A stretch of 64,000 nt of DNA from Ursus arctos (Eukaryota; Chordata; Mammalia; Carnivora; Ursidae): assembly GCF_023065955.2 (NCBI RefSeq), contig NW_026623100.1, forward strand, positions 10,703,001 through 10,767,000, given 5' to 3'. Position 1 is the first letter of the stretch, and each line of letters begins with the position of its first letter. Position numbers and translations under genes: made by a program. The notes below the pieces were generated by a model, which did no database searches, had not been told where the DNA came from, and saw only the letters and a program-made list of their open reading frames with translations. This document shows positions 34,230 to 46,306 of this stretch, piece by piece.

Positions 34230-34335
34230 TTATTTTTCATTCACTCATTGGTCCCTTTTATAGGTACCCATCCTGCGTAGCACTGCATTAAATGCTACGA
34301 ATATGAAAGAAATAAGAAACTGAACACCTTTTGAG
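34230..34335 (-). mobile_element. L2 3' end, antisense
   Basis: 'ttcattcactcattggtcccttttataggtacccatcctgcgtagcactgcattaaatgc' follows the reverse L2 end (ttcattcattcaacaaatatttattgagcacctactatgtgccaggcactg). Confidence 0.5.
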
Positions 34336-34409
34336 AAGCTCAGGGACTGGTAGGGGAAAATGCAGGTAAACAAAACAAATATGATACCATCAATAGATTG
34401 AGATAGAAG

Positions 34410-34630
34410 TAATAACATCGTGCTGGGGAAGCATATTCCATGTTCTATATGATTTTGTTTAATCCTTGTAACAACCCCGGGAGGAATTATTACCCCCTTT
34501 CACTAGACGAGAAAACTGAGGCAGAGTGGTTGAGAAACTTGCCAAGGTGGTACATTTAAGTGGTGAAGTGAAGTTTGAACTCAGTCATGCTGGTTCCTGA
34601 GATTATGCTCTTAGCTGCTGGTCTACGGCC
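34410..34630 (+). mobile_element. MIR, sense
   Basis: 'ttgtttaatccttgtaacaaccccgggagg', 'gacgagaaaactgaggcagag', 'gagaaacttgccaaggtgg', 'agtttgaactcag' and 'gattatgctcttagctgctg' occur in MIR order. Nearly complete. Confidence 0.88.
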
Positions 34631-34634
34631 CAGA

Positions 34635-35185
34635 AGAGCAGAGACTGAGGCTACGAATTCTTGAGTCACTTCACAGAGGAATAAGTACGAAGGTGATGCC
34701 TGGCAGAGTAGTAGATAGTGGGCATGTCGGGTAGAGCTTGTGCAGCCACAAAGTTCAGAAAGGGTGTAGAGTATTTGTGCCTTGGAATTATGAGACACTC
34801 CGTTTCATAGGCACATAGGACTCCTAGACTCTCAAGGTTTAGTTGATAATCCCAGTGCGGTTCTTACCATATTTTTCATAGGTCTTCATTTAACACTTGG
34901 AAGAAAACATGAGCTGATCCATGGGATTGGATAAATTTGGGAGGATGTTAGGAACCCAGCCAGGGAAGATGGAGTTTGGGCTGGGGTACCAGTTTTAGCA
35001 GGGTATGCAGAATTAAATGAGGCAGAATTCCAATTATTGTGGAATGGACAGGTTGGGAAAGTTGTAAGCGGATGTTGTGAGAGTGGGACCAGAGTCCTTA
35101 CATGTCTCACTTGTAGCTGGGGTTCTCCTAAAGAACTTCCTACTTTAGTCAGGCACAATACAGAAATTGGGGAAGACCGAGCACA
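34635..35185. other. Intron-like unique sequence
   Basis: No repeat or exon was recognised. Confidence 0.4.
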
Positions 35186-36459
35186 TTCATGTACGTGTTT
35201 CTGTGTGGACATAGGTCTTCATTTCTCTTGGGTATTTGCCTAGGAGTGGAACGGCTGGATCATGTAGTAACTCACCATTAAATCATTTGAAGAGCTGCCA
35301 GACTGTTTTTCATAGCAGCTGGACCATTATGCATCCCTTCCAGTAGCGTATGAGGGTTCCAATTCTTCACGTCTTCGGCAACGCTTATTATCTGGCTTTC
35401 GATTCTCATTCTAGTGGTGGGGAGATGGTGTTTTAGTGATTTTGATTGGCATTTCTCTGATGACTAATGATGTCTAGCATCTTTTTATATACTTTTAGCA
35501 ATTTGCATATATTCTTTGGAAAATTGTCTATTCAGATCCTTTGCTTATTTTTAAAAAGGAGTTATTTATCTTTTTATTAAGTCGTAAGAGTTCTTTATAT
35601 ATTCTAGATACAGTTTCCTTAGCAGATGCATGATTTGCCAATATTTTCTCCCATTCTGTGGGTTGTCTTGCACATTCTTGATGGTGCCCGTGAAGCCCAA
35701 GTGTTTTCAAATTTGATGAAGTTCAGTCTATTTTCGTTGTTATTGTTGTTGCTTGTGATTTTGGTGTCGTGTCTAAGAGTTCACTGTCAAATCTGAGATA
35801 ATGGAAATTCTGCTATGTTTGCCTCTAAGAGTCTTGGCCTTTGATCCATTTGAGGTCAATTTTTGTGTGTGGTATGAAGTAAAGGTCCAACTTGGTTCTT
35901 TTGCATCTGGCTATCCAGTTGTCCTGGCACAATTTGTTTAAAAGACTATTTTTCCACATTGAATGGTCTTGGCACTGTTGTTGGAAATCAGTTGATCATA
36001 GATGCACGGATTTATTTCTGGACTCTCAATTCTATTCCATTGATATTCCTTCTGCTAGTACCACACTATCTTAATTATTGTTGCATTGTAGTAAGTTCTG
36101 AAATTGGGAAGTGTAAGTCTTGTTACTTGATACTTTTTCCGGATTGTTTGGCTATTTTGGGTCCCTTGCAATTCCACGTGAATTTTAGCATCTGCTTGTC
36201 AATTTGTATAAAGAAGTCAACTGGGATTATGATAGAGATTGCATTGAATCTGTAGATAAGATTGGGTACCATTACCATCTTAACAGTGTTAGGTCTTCCA
36301 ATCCATAAAACAGAGGATTTCATTTATTTAGGTCTTTAATTTTTTTTCCAACAATTTTTGTGTACATTTACACAGTGTAAGTTTTATGCTTTTATTACAT
36401 TTATACCTAAGTATTTTATACTTTCTGATAGCATTTGAAATGGAGTTTTCTTAAATTTG

Positions 36460-36681
36460 TCAATTTTCATTGCAAGTGTGTAGAAACACAATTGATTTCT
36501 GTGTATTGATCTTGTATCCTGCAACCTCGCTGCGCGTATTTATTCTAATAGTGGATTCCTTAGGATTTTCTGTGTGCCAGATCATGCCATCTGTGAACAG
36601 AAATAATTTTATTTCCTCCTTTCTAGTCCGAATGCCTTTTATTTCTTTGCGTTGTTTAATTTTTCTGGCTCGAACTTTCAT
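36460..36681 (-). pseudogene. L1 ORF2 RT fragment with altered active site
   Basis: A 73-residue frame with L1 RT palm sequence. The expected FADDM motif reads FTDGM, so the second catalytic aspartate is replaced by glycine. Part of the long antisense L1M. Confidence 0.7.
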
Positions 36682-37152
36682 TTCAGGGTTAAATAGAGGT
36701 GATGTAGGAGCTGACCTCCTTGTCTTGATCTTAAGGGAAAAGCAGCCAGTCTTTACATCTAAGTGGGATGTTAGCTGCGGTTTTTAAGTAGATGCCTTTA
36801 TTTTTCAGGTGAAGGAAATTGCCTTCTATTCCTGGTTTGCTGAGTGTTTTTATCATGAAAATACATTGAACTTTGTCAAATGAATCTCCTCTGTCTATTG
36901 AGTGATTTTTTTGTTGTTGTTCTGTATCCTACTGATAAGATATATTATCTTAATTGATTTTGTAGGTGTTCAACCAACCTTGCATCCCTAGGATAAGTAA
37001 CACTTGGCCATGGTGTATAATTCTTTTTAGATGTTGCTGGATTTGGTTTGCTAGTGTTTGTTGGGATTTCACATCCATAGTTGTAAGGGTTATTGGTCTG
37101 TAGTTTTCTTGTACTGTGTTTGTCAGGTTTTGATATTAGGGTAATACTCGTT

Positions 37153-37383
37153 TCATAGAAAGATTTGGGAAATGTTCTTTTCTATTTTTGGAAGAGTTTG
37201 TGGAAAGTAAGTATCCTCTAAGTGTTTGGTGGAATCGGCACTGACATCATCTGGGCCTGGGCTTTTCGTTTTACGTAGTTTTTTGATGACTGATACAATC
37301 TCATTACTTGTTACAGGTCTTTTCAGATTGTATATTTCTTCTCCCTTCAATTTCTGTAGGTTGTATTCCACTAATTTCTCCAT
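37153..37383 (-). pseudogene. L1 ORF2 fragment upstream of the RT core
   Basis: A 76-residue frame holding 'LKRPVTSNEI' and 'KTKSPGPDD', the conserved L1 ORF2 stretch before the RT fingers (usual form KSPGPDGF). It ends after a further 20 or so degenerate residues. Confidence 0.75.
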
Positions 37384-40300
37384 TTCATTTAAGCTGTCTA
37401 ATCTGTGTACAATTTTTCCTATTTCTTTAGAGTCCTTTCTATTTTTGTAAGATCAGTAGTAATGCCCCCTCTTTTAGTATTCTAATAGTTTTAAGTTTTT
37501 TTTTCTTGTTCAGATTAGCTAAAAGTTTGTCGATTTTGTTGACCTTTTGAAGAACCAGCTTTTGATTTCTGGATTTTCTCTATCTACTCCCTATTTCATT
37601 ACTTTCTACCCTAATCTTGATCCTTTTCTTCTGCTTGTTTTAGGCTTAGCTTGCTCTTCTTTGTTTTAGTGCAGGTAAGGCTTTTCTAGAAGGCAAGGTT
37701 AATAATTTAAGATCTTTTTTTCTTTCGTAATGTGGGCATTTATAGTTATAAGCTTCCCTCCAGGCACTGCTTTCGTTGCATCCCATGTTTTGGTGTGTTC
37801 TGTCTTGATTTTCATACATTTCAAAGTATTTTTTAATTTCTTACTTTTTTCTCTTACCAGTTGGTTGTTTAGGAGAGTGTCGTTTTATTTTCTCCTATTT
37901 GTGAGTGTCCCCAATTTTTCTGTTATTGGTTCCTGATTCCATTTCATTGTGGTCAGGAGACATACTTTATATTATTTCTATCCTTTTAAATTTATTTAGA
38001 TTTTTTAAAATAACCTAGCATATGTTCTATCCTCCAGAATGTTGCATGTGTACTTGAGACTGTATATGCTGTTGTCGTGAGATGGAGTGTTGTGTAGATG
38101 CCTGTTAGGTCCAGCTGGTGTCAAGCGCTATTCGAGCCTTCTGTTTCCAGGTTGACCTTCTATCTAGTTGTTCTCTCCATTATTGAAAGTAGAGTATTGA
38201 AGACTCCCAACTATTGCTATAGAATTATCTCTGTTTCTCTCTTCATTTTTGTCAGTTTTGCTTCTTGTATTTTGGTGTTCTGTTATTGGGTGCATCTATT
38301 TTTTTATTTTTAAATATTTATATTTTTATTTTATATTATTATCGAATATTCCCTCTTTATCTCTAGTAACGTTTTTGTTTTAAAGTCTGTTTGGTCTGAT
38401 ATCAGTATAGCCATTCCAGCTTTTCTGTGGCTCCTGCGTGTATTGTGCTTAATTCTGTTCTTTGACTTTAATCTGTTTGTGGCTTTAAATCTACAGTTTG
38501 ACTCCTGTCAACAATCTATAGTTTGATGGTTTTCTGGATCTAGTCTGACCGTGTCTACCTTTGATTAGACTGTTCATCCATCCATGTTTACTGTTATCGA
38601 TATAGTATGATTTGTATCTGCCATCAGTTTGCTTTTCACGTTTCACATCTTTTTTCTTCCTCTTTTCCCTCTTTATTTTTTTTGCATTGATTATTTTCTA
38701 ATGTAGCATTTTAATTTCGTTAATGACTTTTTTCACTGTTTTTTGAGTATATTTTAGTGGTTGTTCCAGGGTTTATCACTTATACCTAACTTCCCAGAAT
38801 CAGCTTCAGAGTTATGTTAATTCCAGTAATATATAGAAATGTGACTTCTGTAGAGTTCTGTCACCCTCTCTTTTTTGTTGTTATTGTTGTACACTGTACA
38901 TCTGTCAATATTATAAACCCAACAATACATTGTTATTATTTTACCATCTGTTATTTCCTTAGCACGTTACAGCTTTGTTCTCACCTACCTCCTTTGTTCT
39001 GTCATTGGCAAGTATATTACATTTCTGTGTGCTACAGACTCGGTGATACATTATATGCGTATCATTTTATACTATTTTTAAATAATTGAAGAGAGAGAAA
39101 AAGTGTGCGGTAATGGTGTCTGTTATAATTACATAATCACTGGTGCTCTTTGTGTGGATTTAAATTGCTGTCTAGGATTACTTGCTTTCAGCTTAATGAT
39201 TTCCTTTAGTATTTCTTATAAGAAAGGTTTGCTAGCAGTGAATCCTTTCAATTTTTGTTTCTCTTGGAATATATGCATTTTACCTTCATTTTTGAAATAT
39301 AGCTCTGCTGGACTTAGGATTTGGTTGACAGGGTTTTTGTTTTGTTTTGAATTACTTTGTGTTATCCTACCACCTCTGGCCTCCATTATTCTTCAGAGAA
39401 GTTAGCCGTTGTTCCCCTTGGGGTTCCCTTGTCAGTGATGGATCATTTTTCTTTTGTGGTTTTCAAGATTGTTTTATGTTTGACTTTTAACATTGTTACC
39501 ATGATGTGTCTGCTTATGGGTTTTGCCTCCTAGGTGTGTAGGTTACTGGTTTTCAGTAACTTTGGGAAGTATTCAGTCATTTTCTTTGAATATTTTGTTT
39601 TGTTTTGTTTTTACCTTTCTTCTTCTGGTATTCCCAGTACATTTATGATGTTATTCTTAATGCTATCCCAAATTTCTGTGAGGTTCTGTTCATTTTTCTT
39701 CATCTTTTTTTACTCTTTCTTCAGTTTACATAATCTCTACTGATCTGTCTTCAAGTTGGCTGATTCTTTCTTTTGCCAGTTCAAATCTACTGTTGAGGTC
39801 CTCTAGTGAATTTTTAAATTTCTATTATTGTACTTCTTAACCCCAGAATTTGCATTTGGTTCTTTCTTAAAGTTTGTCTCTTTGTTGATACTCTTTGTTG
39901 CAATATTGTCATACCTTCCTTTACTTTTTCAGTGAAGTTTTCTTTTAGTTCTGTGAGTGTATTTCTAATGGCTTCTTTGAACTATTTACCTGCTAAATCC
40001 TACATCTAGTCACACTCACAGGGAGTGTCATATGCTGCCTGCTTTTTTTCTGGTGTGTGGGTCATATTTACTTATTTCTTTGTATGCCTATACTTTTTTG
40101 TTGGAAACGGACATCTTAGGTAATATAATTTAGCAACACTGGCTACTCTCCCACCGCTACCCCAGGTCTTGTTTGCTTATTTATTTGTTTAGTGACTGGC
40201 TGGATTATTTTAGTCTGTCTTCCCTCTCACCTCTACAGGCTCGAGTCTGTGTGTTGCTCCTTGGGGAGACACAGTTTTGGGTATGCCCACAATCTTCCTA

Positions 40301-41194
40301 GGATGACTGTTATTACTGGTAGGATTCTCTTCCACTCTTTCAGTGACCACTACACTGATTGCTGGTCGATTGTTCTGTTGTTTACAACAGTGCACTGGCG
40401 CATAAATTCTGCTACAAACTAATTAATCTAATTGTGGTTCCTTTGAAGAAATGTTTCTGAGTTCAATGTTTTTGCTATTTGTTCTGACCACAGGAAGGCT
40501 CCTCTTAGCTGTCCCCTTTCCTTGGTTTTTCTTGCAAACTAACCACCAACTCCTATAATCTAGGTTGTATCTTCATTAGATTGACAATTCTCTCAATTCC
40601 CTTCACCACAACTTCTGCTGTTTTTCAGACAGCTCTTAGTTTAAACTCCTCCACTCTCTGTTGCAAATGAAGCTAGTTCCTTTGGGAAGAGATTAGAAGC
40701 TATCTATTTTATGGCCTACTTTTCCACCAGGCAGAATTTTTGAGCCAGGGCTCTCGAGGTAGGAGTGAGGACAATGACTAGCTTCTCTCTGAGTGGTACT
40801 CCCACTCTAGGAGCTGACTACTGGGTGAGTGGAGGGGTCCAGTTGCATGAGGATGTTTTGGCTCTGCCTCTCCTGGCATGGAACCATTGCCTCACTAGCC
40901 AGTGGGATGACTTTTGGGACCCCAGTATTCTCAGTATGCTGCATCCAAGATGGAGCCTTGGGTGCATGAAAAGATTGGATAGCATATCCTGTTAGGTATA
41001 AAAATAGAGAAACCAAATCATTTTATTTAAAACTATGGATCTTATTTACAAATAAAAGCAGTAAATATAAAGTTTTTAGATTTTTTAAGTTTTTCTTTAC
41101 AAAATAAGAATGCTCTTTTCAAACAGGATATAAGGGAAATTAATAGTAAATCTAGGGTTTGGAGTATACTATCAGAGTTCTGACTAACCAGAAT

Positions 41195-41300
41195 TGTACA
41201 GTTGTGTTTGTTGAGTGCCTTCTGTGGGTCAGGCACTATTAGAGATTTGGGTTATATTACTGAACATGTCGGAAAAGTCCCTGCTTTAGTGTAGGAGAGG
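41195..41300 (-). mobile_element. L2 3' end, antisense
   Basis: 'gttgagtgccttctgtgggtcaggcactattagagatttgggttatattactgaacatg' is a reverse L2 terminus. Confidence 0.55.
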
Positions 41301-41774
41301 CGGAAAGGAGAGAGTTTAAAAAAAAAAAAAGATAAACAGTAAGCTGATGAATAATAAATGTGTTTTTTAAGCTTTTTATTTTAAAATAATTTTAGATTTA
41401 CAATAAATCTGAGGAATAGTACACAGAGTTCCCCTATACCCCCTCATAGGAACAACTTACATTACCACAGAATATAATATTCTAAACCCTCAAATTGACC
41501 TTGATACAGTACGATGAACTCATCTACAAACCTTATTTGAATTTCACCAGTTGTTCCACTAATGTCCTTCTATTCTAGGATCCAGTCCGGGGTCCCACGT
41601 TGCACTTAGTTATGTTTTCTATTCTCCTCCATTATGGGAAATTTCCTTAATATTTTCTCTTACATTCTTGGCACTTTTGAAGCCTTTGGCTAGTTATTTT
41701 GTAGAATGTCCTTAATTCGAATTTGTCTGATGATTTCTCATGATTAGATTGGAGTGATGCATTTTTGGCAAGAA

Positions 41775-41868
41775 TACCACAGAAACGACCTTGGGTCCTT
41801 CCCAGTACCTCATATCACAAGTACCACAGAAACGACCTTGGGTCCTTCCCAGTACCTCATATCACAAG
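41775..41868. repeat. Perfect 47-bp tandem duplication
   Basis: The 47 bases from 41775 to 41821 (starting taccacagaaacgacc, ending catatcacaag) are repeated without a mismatch at 41822-41868. The sequence is ancient L1M 3'UTR, so perfect identity implies a much younger duplication. Confidence 0.95.
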
Positions 41869-42699
41869 GACATGATGCTCTAGTGTCTTATCACTGGTTG
41901 TTTTACCTCTGATCACTTGGTTAAACTGGTATCTGCCTGACTTCTGCAATGTAAAGCTACTATTTTTTTCTTTGTAATTAATAAGCATTTTGTGGAGGCT
42001 TCTTTAAAATTAAGCGGATATCCTGTTTCTCATCATACTTTTGCCCACAAATTTTAACATCCATTGATTATTTTTGTCTGCAGCAGTTTATTACTGTGGT
42101 GTTTGCCAAATGTGATTTTCCATTTCTGCCATTTCTTCTACATTTAGTAATTGGAACTCTGCTGAAAGGAAGAGATGTCTCTTCTTCCTCATTTCTTTCT
42201 CATTTCTTGAGATGAGTATGGACTCACGGATATTTATTTTCTTCTGTGGGATGTGGTCCTTTATTATACTTAATTTGATTTTGATGTTTCGGTTGTCTCA
42301 GAGGTGGCCATTGGGAGCTTCTTCGACTTGGCTTCTGTGCCTTCAATATGCCCCTCTCATATTTTTCAAATTTATTGAGGTGAAATTCACATAACATGAA
42401 ATATAAAGTATATTAAAGTGAATAATTCAGTGACATTTCGTACATTCACGGTGTTGCACAACCAGAACCTCGATCTAGTTCTCATTCATTTTCTGAGCCA
42501 TTTTTGATTTTCCGGGGCTGTAACATGCTCCAGGTTCACCTTGTATCTTCTCCGCCCCAGCCCTGGAAGTAGTCGTCTGTTCAAGGACCCTGCAGGTCCT
42601 TTAAAGAATGCAGTCTTGGTGTGCTCATTCCTACCGTGGCATCACCACTTAGCCTCTCAGTAGACAGTGCAAGAAAGTATGTGTGTATACACATATATT

Positions 42700-42702
<3 letters not shown>

Positions 42703-42730
<28 letters not shown>
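42703..42730. repeat. (CA)n microsatellite
   Basis: CA tract of about 14 units in L1M 3'UTR, at a site where many L1M copies carry 'tatatacacacac'. Confidence 0.9.
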
Positions 42731-42734
<4 letters not shown>

Positions 42735-43614
42735 ATACTTCTCCCTCTCATTTTAATCCAGTATGTCAGTGTTCGTTCTGTTTTCTACATTTCTTTTTTT
42801 TTGTAACTTATCTCATCTCCCACAGTAAAAAAAAAAAAAAAAAAAGCCATTAATATCCCAATATAGTTATTTTTTTACTCAATTACAGTATATACAGACA
42901 GTAGTTTCAGAATTGCTAACCAATATCCAAGTGAAAAATAAATTTATTAGGGTACAATATCTGCATACAGGTCTCTTTGTCTTAAAATTATATAGTGAAA
43001 TGCTGTTTTCCAAAGTTACTTAGCTTATTTCTTAGTCACTCCCTTTTCAGTGTGGTTATCCCATTCGTTTATAATGCACGTAAGCCCATCCATAAGCCCA
43101 TTTATTACTGTTTGTATTCTGTTTTGGGCTCCCCTCCATGTCCTGTTTATTGCCGTCATTTACATTTTGGATATGTGAACCATTATCTTGGTTCTGAGAC
43201 TCAACTGTTAAAAAAAAGATAGCGTAAGAGAAATGTCCCTCCTCATTCCTTCTACCCCATTTCCATGTCTCCCTTTTTTCTCCCCAGTTTCCATCTCTTC
43301 CTTGCAGGTATTCAGTCTCATTTTCTGTTTTATTCTTTCTGTATTTCTTGTTGCACAAATTGACCAGACACATGAACATTTCCTCATGTCCTTTCCTTTC
43401 TTATGTGACGGGTAGCATACTATAGATACTCGTCTGTGCTTTGCTCTTCCCACTCAGCAGTGTGTCCTGGAAATTGCTTCATAGCAGTTGATGGAGATCT
43501 TGCTCATTCTTCTTCTTCTTTTTCTTTTTCTTTTTTTTAACAAGTTCATACTCCATTGTGTTGAACGTTCCAAAATTCATCCAACTACTCTTCTCTTTAG
43601 GGGCATTTAGGTTT

Positions 43615-43690
43615 TTAATGCATTCATTCAATATTTTAAGTGCATATTTTCTGTCAGGCTTTGTGCTGGGTCTTGAATAATGGAAATCTA
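43615..43690 (-). mobile_element. L2 3' end, antisense
   Basis: 'tgcattcattcaatattttaagtgcatattttctgtcaggctttgtgctgggtcttg' fits the reverse L2 terminus. Confidence 0.5.
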
Positions 43691-43979
43691 GTTTACAGGG
43701 TTTTTTTTTTTTTAAGTTTATTTTAGCGTTAATTTTTTTTCCAAACCATGGGAAATCAAGAACTCAATTTTTTGGATGAAAACTGTACTTGCCACCTATG
43801 TTGTAAACATGAAGTTTGGAGGTAGAGTTGGTTTTATTACCATTTAGATTTAAATAACTTAGTCAGGAAAGGTAGATTTTGTCTCTTTGTGCTGAAGTAT
43901 ATTTTGTTTGCATCCTAAACTTAATATATAGTTTTCAAAACCTAAAGATAAAAGGTAGGCCAATTTTTAAGAAGCTTTA

Positions 43980-44177
43980 TTTTATATTTTTACTTTTATT
44001 TATATATATATATATAAAAGGAGGAGAGGCAGAGGGAGAGAGAGAATCTTGAATCTAAAGCAGGCTCCGTGCCCAGAGCAGAGCCCCACACAGGGCTCCA
44101 TCTTGCAACCCTGAGCTCATAACCTGAGCCAAAGTCAAGAGTCAGACGCTTAACCGACTGAGCCACCCAGGTACCCC
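43980..44177 (-). mobile_element. Can-SINE, antisense, with TA-expanded tail
   Basis: TA-rich tail (44000-44016), 'gaggcagagggagagagagaatc', 'caggctccgtgcccagagcagagcccc', 'ccctgagctcataacctgagcc', 'ccgactgagccacccaggtacccc'. Confidence 0.9.
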
Positions 44178-44401
44178 TATTTATACCTTTTTGACAGGAA
44201 GCTAGAAGGTAACTTAAAGCAAATTGCAGTCTGTATTCTTATTTTTCCAATTTAAAAAGTAATAAATATTCACATGCCAGACTTTTTACTTTCTTCACAG
44301 TTGAGGTAATATGATACAATTTTCTAGCCAGGGGGACACTGAGTTGGCATGTGTATCTTCATTTCAACAGGCTTCAATACTATCTTCAGAGCCATTTTAG
44401 T

Positions 44402-44510
44402 TCAAGTAAATGTTTTAATTGAAGTATAACAGACATATAGCAAGTGTACAATTGTAGGAGTATAGCTCTCTGAATTGTCACCAAGGGGCTCCATCTGTAT
44501 AACAAACTCT
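44402..44510. mobile_element. L1M 3'UTR-like fragment
   Basis: 'gttttaattgaagtataacagacatatagcaagtgtacaattgtaggagtatagctctctgaattg' resembles the ttattgaggtataattgacatac... pattern of old L1 3'UTRs. Orientation uncertain. Confidence 0.45.
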
Positions 44511-44885
44511 GGAAGGAGAACGTTTTAGCACTGTGTGTCTTGGCGTGTGTTGGTACCTGATTTTTTTGGCGTTTTACCTAGAAGTTGCCAATACAGTCTT
44601 TCTTGTGGTACTTCTCTGAAGGAACCAAGTCTTGGATTTCATTTCTGTATCGCAGTTTGCATTTAGCCTTTCTGCTTGCCCAGGATTTGCCGAGTGCTGT
44701 GTTTGCCCATCTCGTACTAAGCTAGGGGAACGCAAGGATGATTGAGACCCAAGACTGTCGTATGAGGGAAGTTACTTTCAGAGGCCACACCACTACTCAG
44801 AATCAATATTGGTTTTTCTGCTCTCACAGAGATGTGGACACAGTGCTATGATAGCATCAAGGTAAAAACAGTTCATTCTGATAAG
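44511..44885. other. Intron-like unique sequence
   Basis: A possible weak L2 piece near 44690-44745, otherwise nothing recognised. Confidence 0.35.
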
Positions 44886-44889
44886 GGGT

Positions 44890-45010
44890 CCTAGAAAAGC
44901 TCCTTATAGGAAGCAACATGTGAGTTGGTCTGAAGGATGAAGAGGAATTTGATGGGAGAAAGGTACTCCCTGTGATAATGGGGAAGGCAGATGTTGGGTT
45001 GAACCGAGGT
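44890..45010 (-). mobile_element. L2 fragment, antisense
   Basis: 'gaagcaacatgtgagttggtctgaaggatgaagagg' and 'aggtactccctgtgataatggggaaggcag' fit the reversed L2 3' region. Confidence 0.5.
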
Positions 45011-45382
45011 GTGTACAAGCAGCAGAAGACTCAGATGGTGGTAGCATTTGACCCGAGTGACCAGAAGTGTTGACCTCATGCATAAGAGGTGGAAGGGAAG
45101 TGGGAAGAGACTGGGGGAATCAGAAGGGTCTAGGGACTGCCGGCTTCTGTTAGATCAGAAGCACATATGACACCAGTGAAGGAGGCGAGAGATCTGAAGA
45201 GCTAGGGAGGAGTTTATGATGAAGAGGGTCACTGTCTTATTACTTTGTCCTGAATTTCACTTCCAACAAGATATCTTATTTCTTTAGACTTGGGTACATT
45301 TTTTGCGTAGGTGATGACATGGCACTTAGGCATGTGCGTGCCACATCTTTTTTTCTCATAGTTCTGTTTTAAAGTACAGCTG

Positions 45383-45384
45383 TT

Positions 45385-45436
<52 letters not shown>

Positions 45437-45438
45437 TC
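45383..45438. repeat. (TTTC)n microsatellite
   Basis: About 14 units; on the SINE's own strand it is the expanded GAAA part of the A-tail. Confidence 0.93.
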
Positions 45439-45608
45439 GATTTTATTATTAGAGCAAGCGCACGTGCACGAGCAGGGCGAGGGTCAGAGGGAGAAGCAGA
45501 CTCCCCACTGAGCAGGGAGCCTGATGTGGGGCTCGATCCTAGGACCCTGAGATCATGACCTGAGCTGAAAGGCAGACGCTTAACCAGCTGAGCCACCCTG
45601 GCGCCCAA
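45386..45608 (-). mobile_element. Can-SINE, antisense, with (TTTC)n tail
   Basis: A (CTTT)n tract from about 45383 to 45438 is followed by 'gattttattattagagcaagcgcacg', 'gcagactccccactgagcagggagcc', 'gaccctgagatcatgacctgagctg', 'ccagctgagccaccctggcgccc'. TACAGCTGTTT at 45375-45385 and 45609-45619 is the exact target duplication. Confidence 0.93.
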
Positions 45609-46086
45609 TACAGCTGTTTTGTTTGAATTTCAAACACCTCAATCAGTAGACAAACAAGTACAAATATTGCAAAACTTACACCCATATTTATATTTAAACT
45701 TTTCTTAACTATCAGTGGCATGGGCTTCATTCATTTCCTTATTTCTGAACCTTCCTAAGGTTATGGGATTCTTATTTTTATACCTTTCTGAGGTTTTAGA
45801 AATCTCACCCGCCTATGGGGGGGAAAAGTGAATGTCTGCTGAGACCACTCATGTTAAACGTGATCAGGGTTATTGGCGGAGTCTTGAGTGGGGCAGGGGA
45901 CCTGGTTGCTTCTCCCAAGATGATTTAAATCTGGGCTGCTTATTATCTAGTTGGGTCCTTTTCTGCAATTAAACCTAACTTGTTAGGTTAATAAGGCCAT
46001 TTAAGCTCCTATTGCTAATATAGATTTTTGTTTTTTTCCATGCTGGTATTTCCATGCTGATATTTTCCCCCTGGAATAGGATTCTT

Positions 46087-46290
46087 TTTTTTTTTTTTTT
46101 TTTAAGATTTTATTTATTTATTTGACAGAGACAGAGACAGCCAGCGAGAGAGGGAACACAAGCAGGGGGAGTGGGAGAGGAAGAAGCAGGCTCATAGCAG
46201 AGGAGCCTGATGTGGGGCTCGATCCCAGAACGCTGGGATCACGCCCTGAGCCGAAGGCAGACGCTTAACCGCTATGCCACCCAGGCGCCC
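46087..46290 (-). mobile_element. Young ursid-type Can-SINE, antisense
   Basis: Same subfamily as the copies at 30.5 and 49.4 kb: long T-tail, 'gacagagacagagacagccagcgagagaggg', 'aagaagcaggctcatagcag', 'ggctcgatcccagaacgctggg', 'ccgctatgccacccaggcgcccc'. The exact 16-bp CTGGAATAGGATTCTT lies on both sides (46071-46086 and 46291-46306). Confidence 0.96.
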
Positions 46291-46306
46291 CTGGAATAGG
46301 ATTCTT

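Larger units (their letters stand above)
35188..40990 (-). mobile_element. Long antisense L1M copy lacking its 3' end
   Basis: Reading the minus strand from high to low coordinates gives, in order, a 5'UTR/ORF1-like part (about 40990-38600), the ORF2 endonuclease part (about 38550-37700), the RT part (37383-36460) and the C-terminal part (35710-35528). A minus-strand frame at 37153-37383 shows 'KKLRKTKSPGPD'. Another at 36460-36681 shows the position of the YADD box mutated to FTDGM. The 3'UTR and tail are absent. It is heavily decayed, and antisense to the inferred host gene. Confidence 0.8.
41370..43612 (-). mobile_element. L1M 3'UTR plus ORF2 tail, antisense
   Basis: Plus-strand landmarks follow the well-known old L1 3'UTR: 'ttagatttacaataaatctgaggaatagtacacagagttcccctatacc', 'gctagttattttgtagaatgtcc', 'gatcacttggttaaactggtatctgcctgacttctgcaatgtaaagctact', 'ccattgattatttttgtctgcagcagttta', and 'tgctccaggttcaccttgtatcttctccgccccagccctgg'. 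At 43440-43610 'ccactcagcagtgtgtcc' and 'cattgtgttgaacg...tttaggtttttaatg' match reversed ORF2-end text, fixing the orientation. A ttattgaggtgaaattcacataac block at 42370-42500 may be a second L1M 3'UTR piece. Contains a 47-bp tandem duplication and a CA microsatellite. Confidence 0.75.

Noticed and set aside
36123..36323. Minus-strand frame reading 'FTWNCKGPKIAK'
   Set aside because: This is L1 ORF2 text (thumb region) from the long antisense L1M, not an independent gene.
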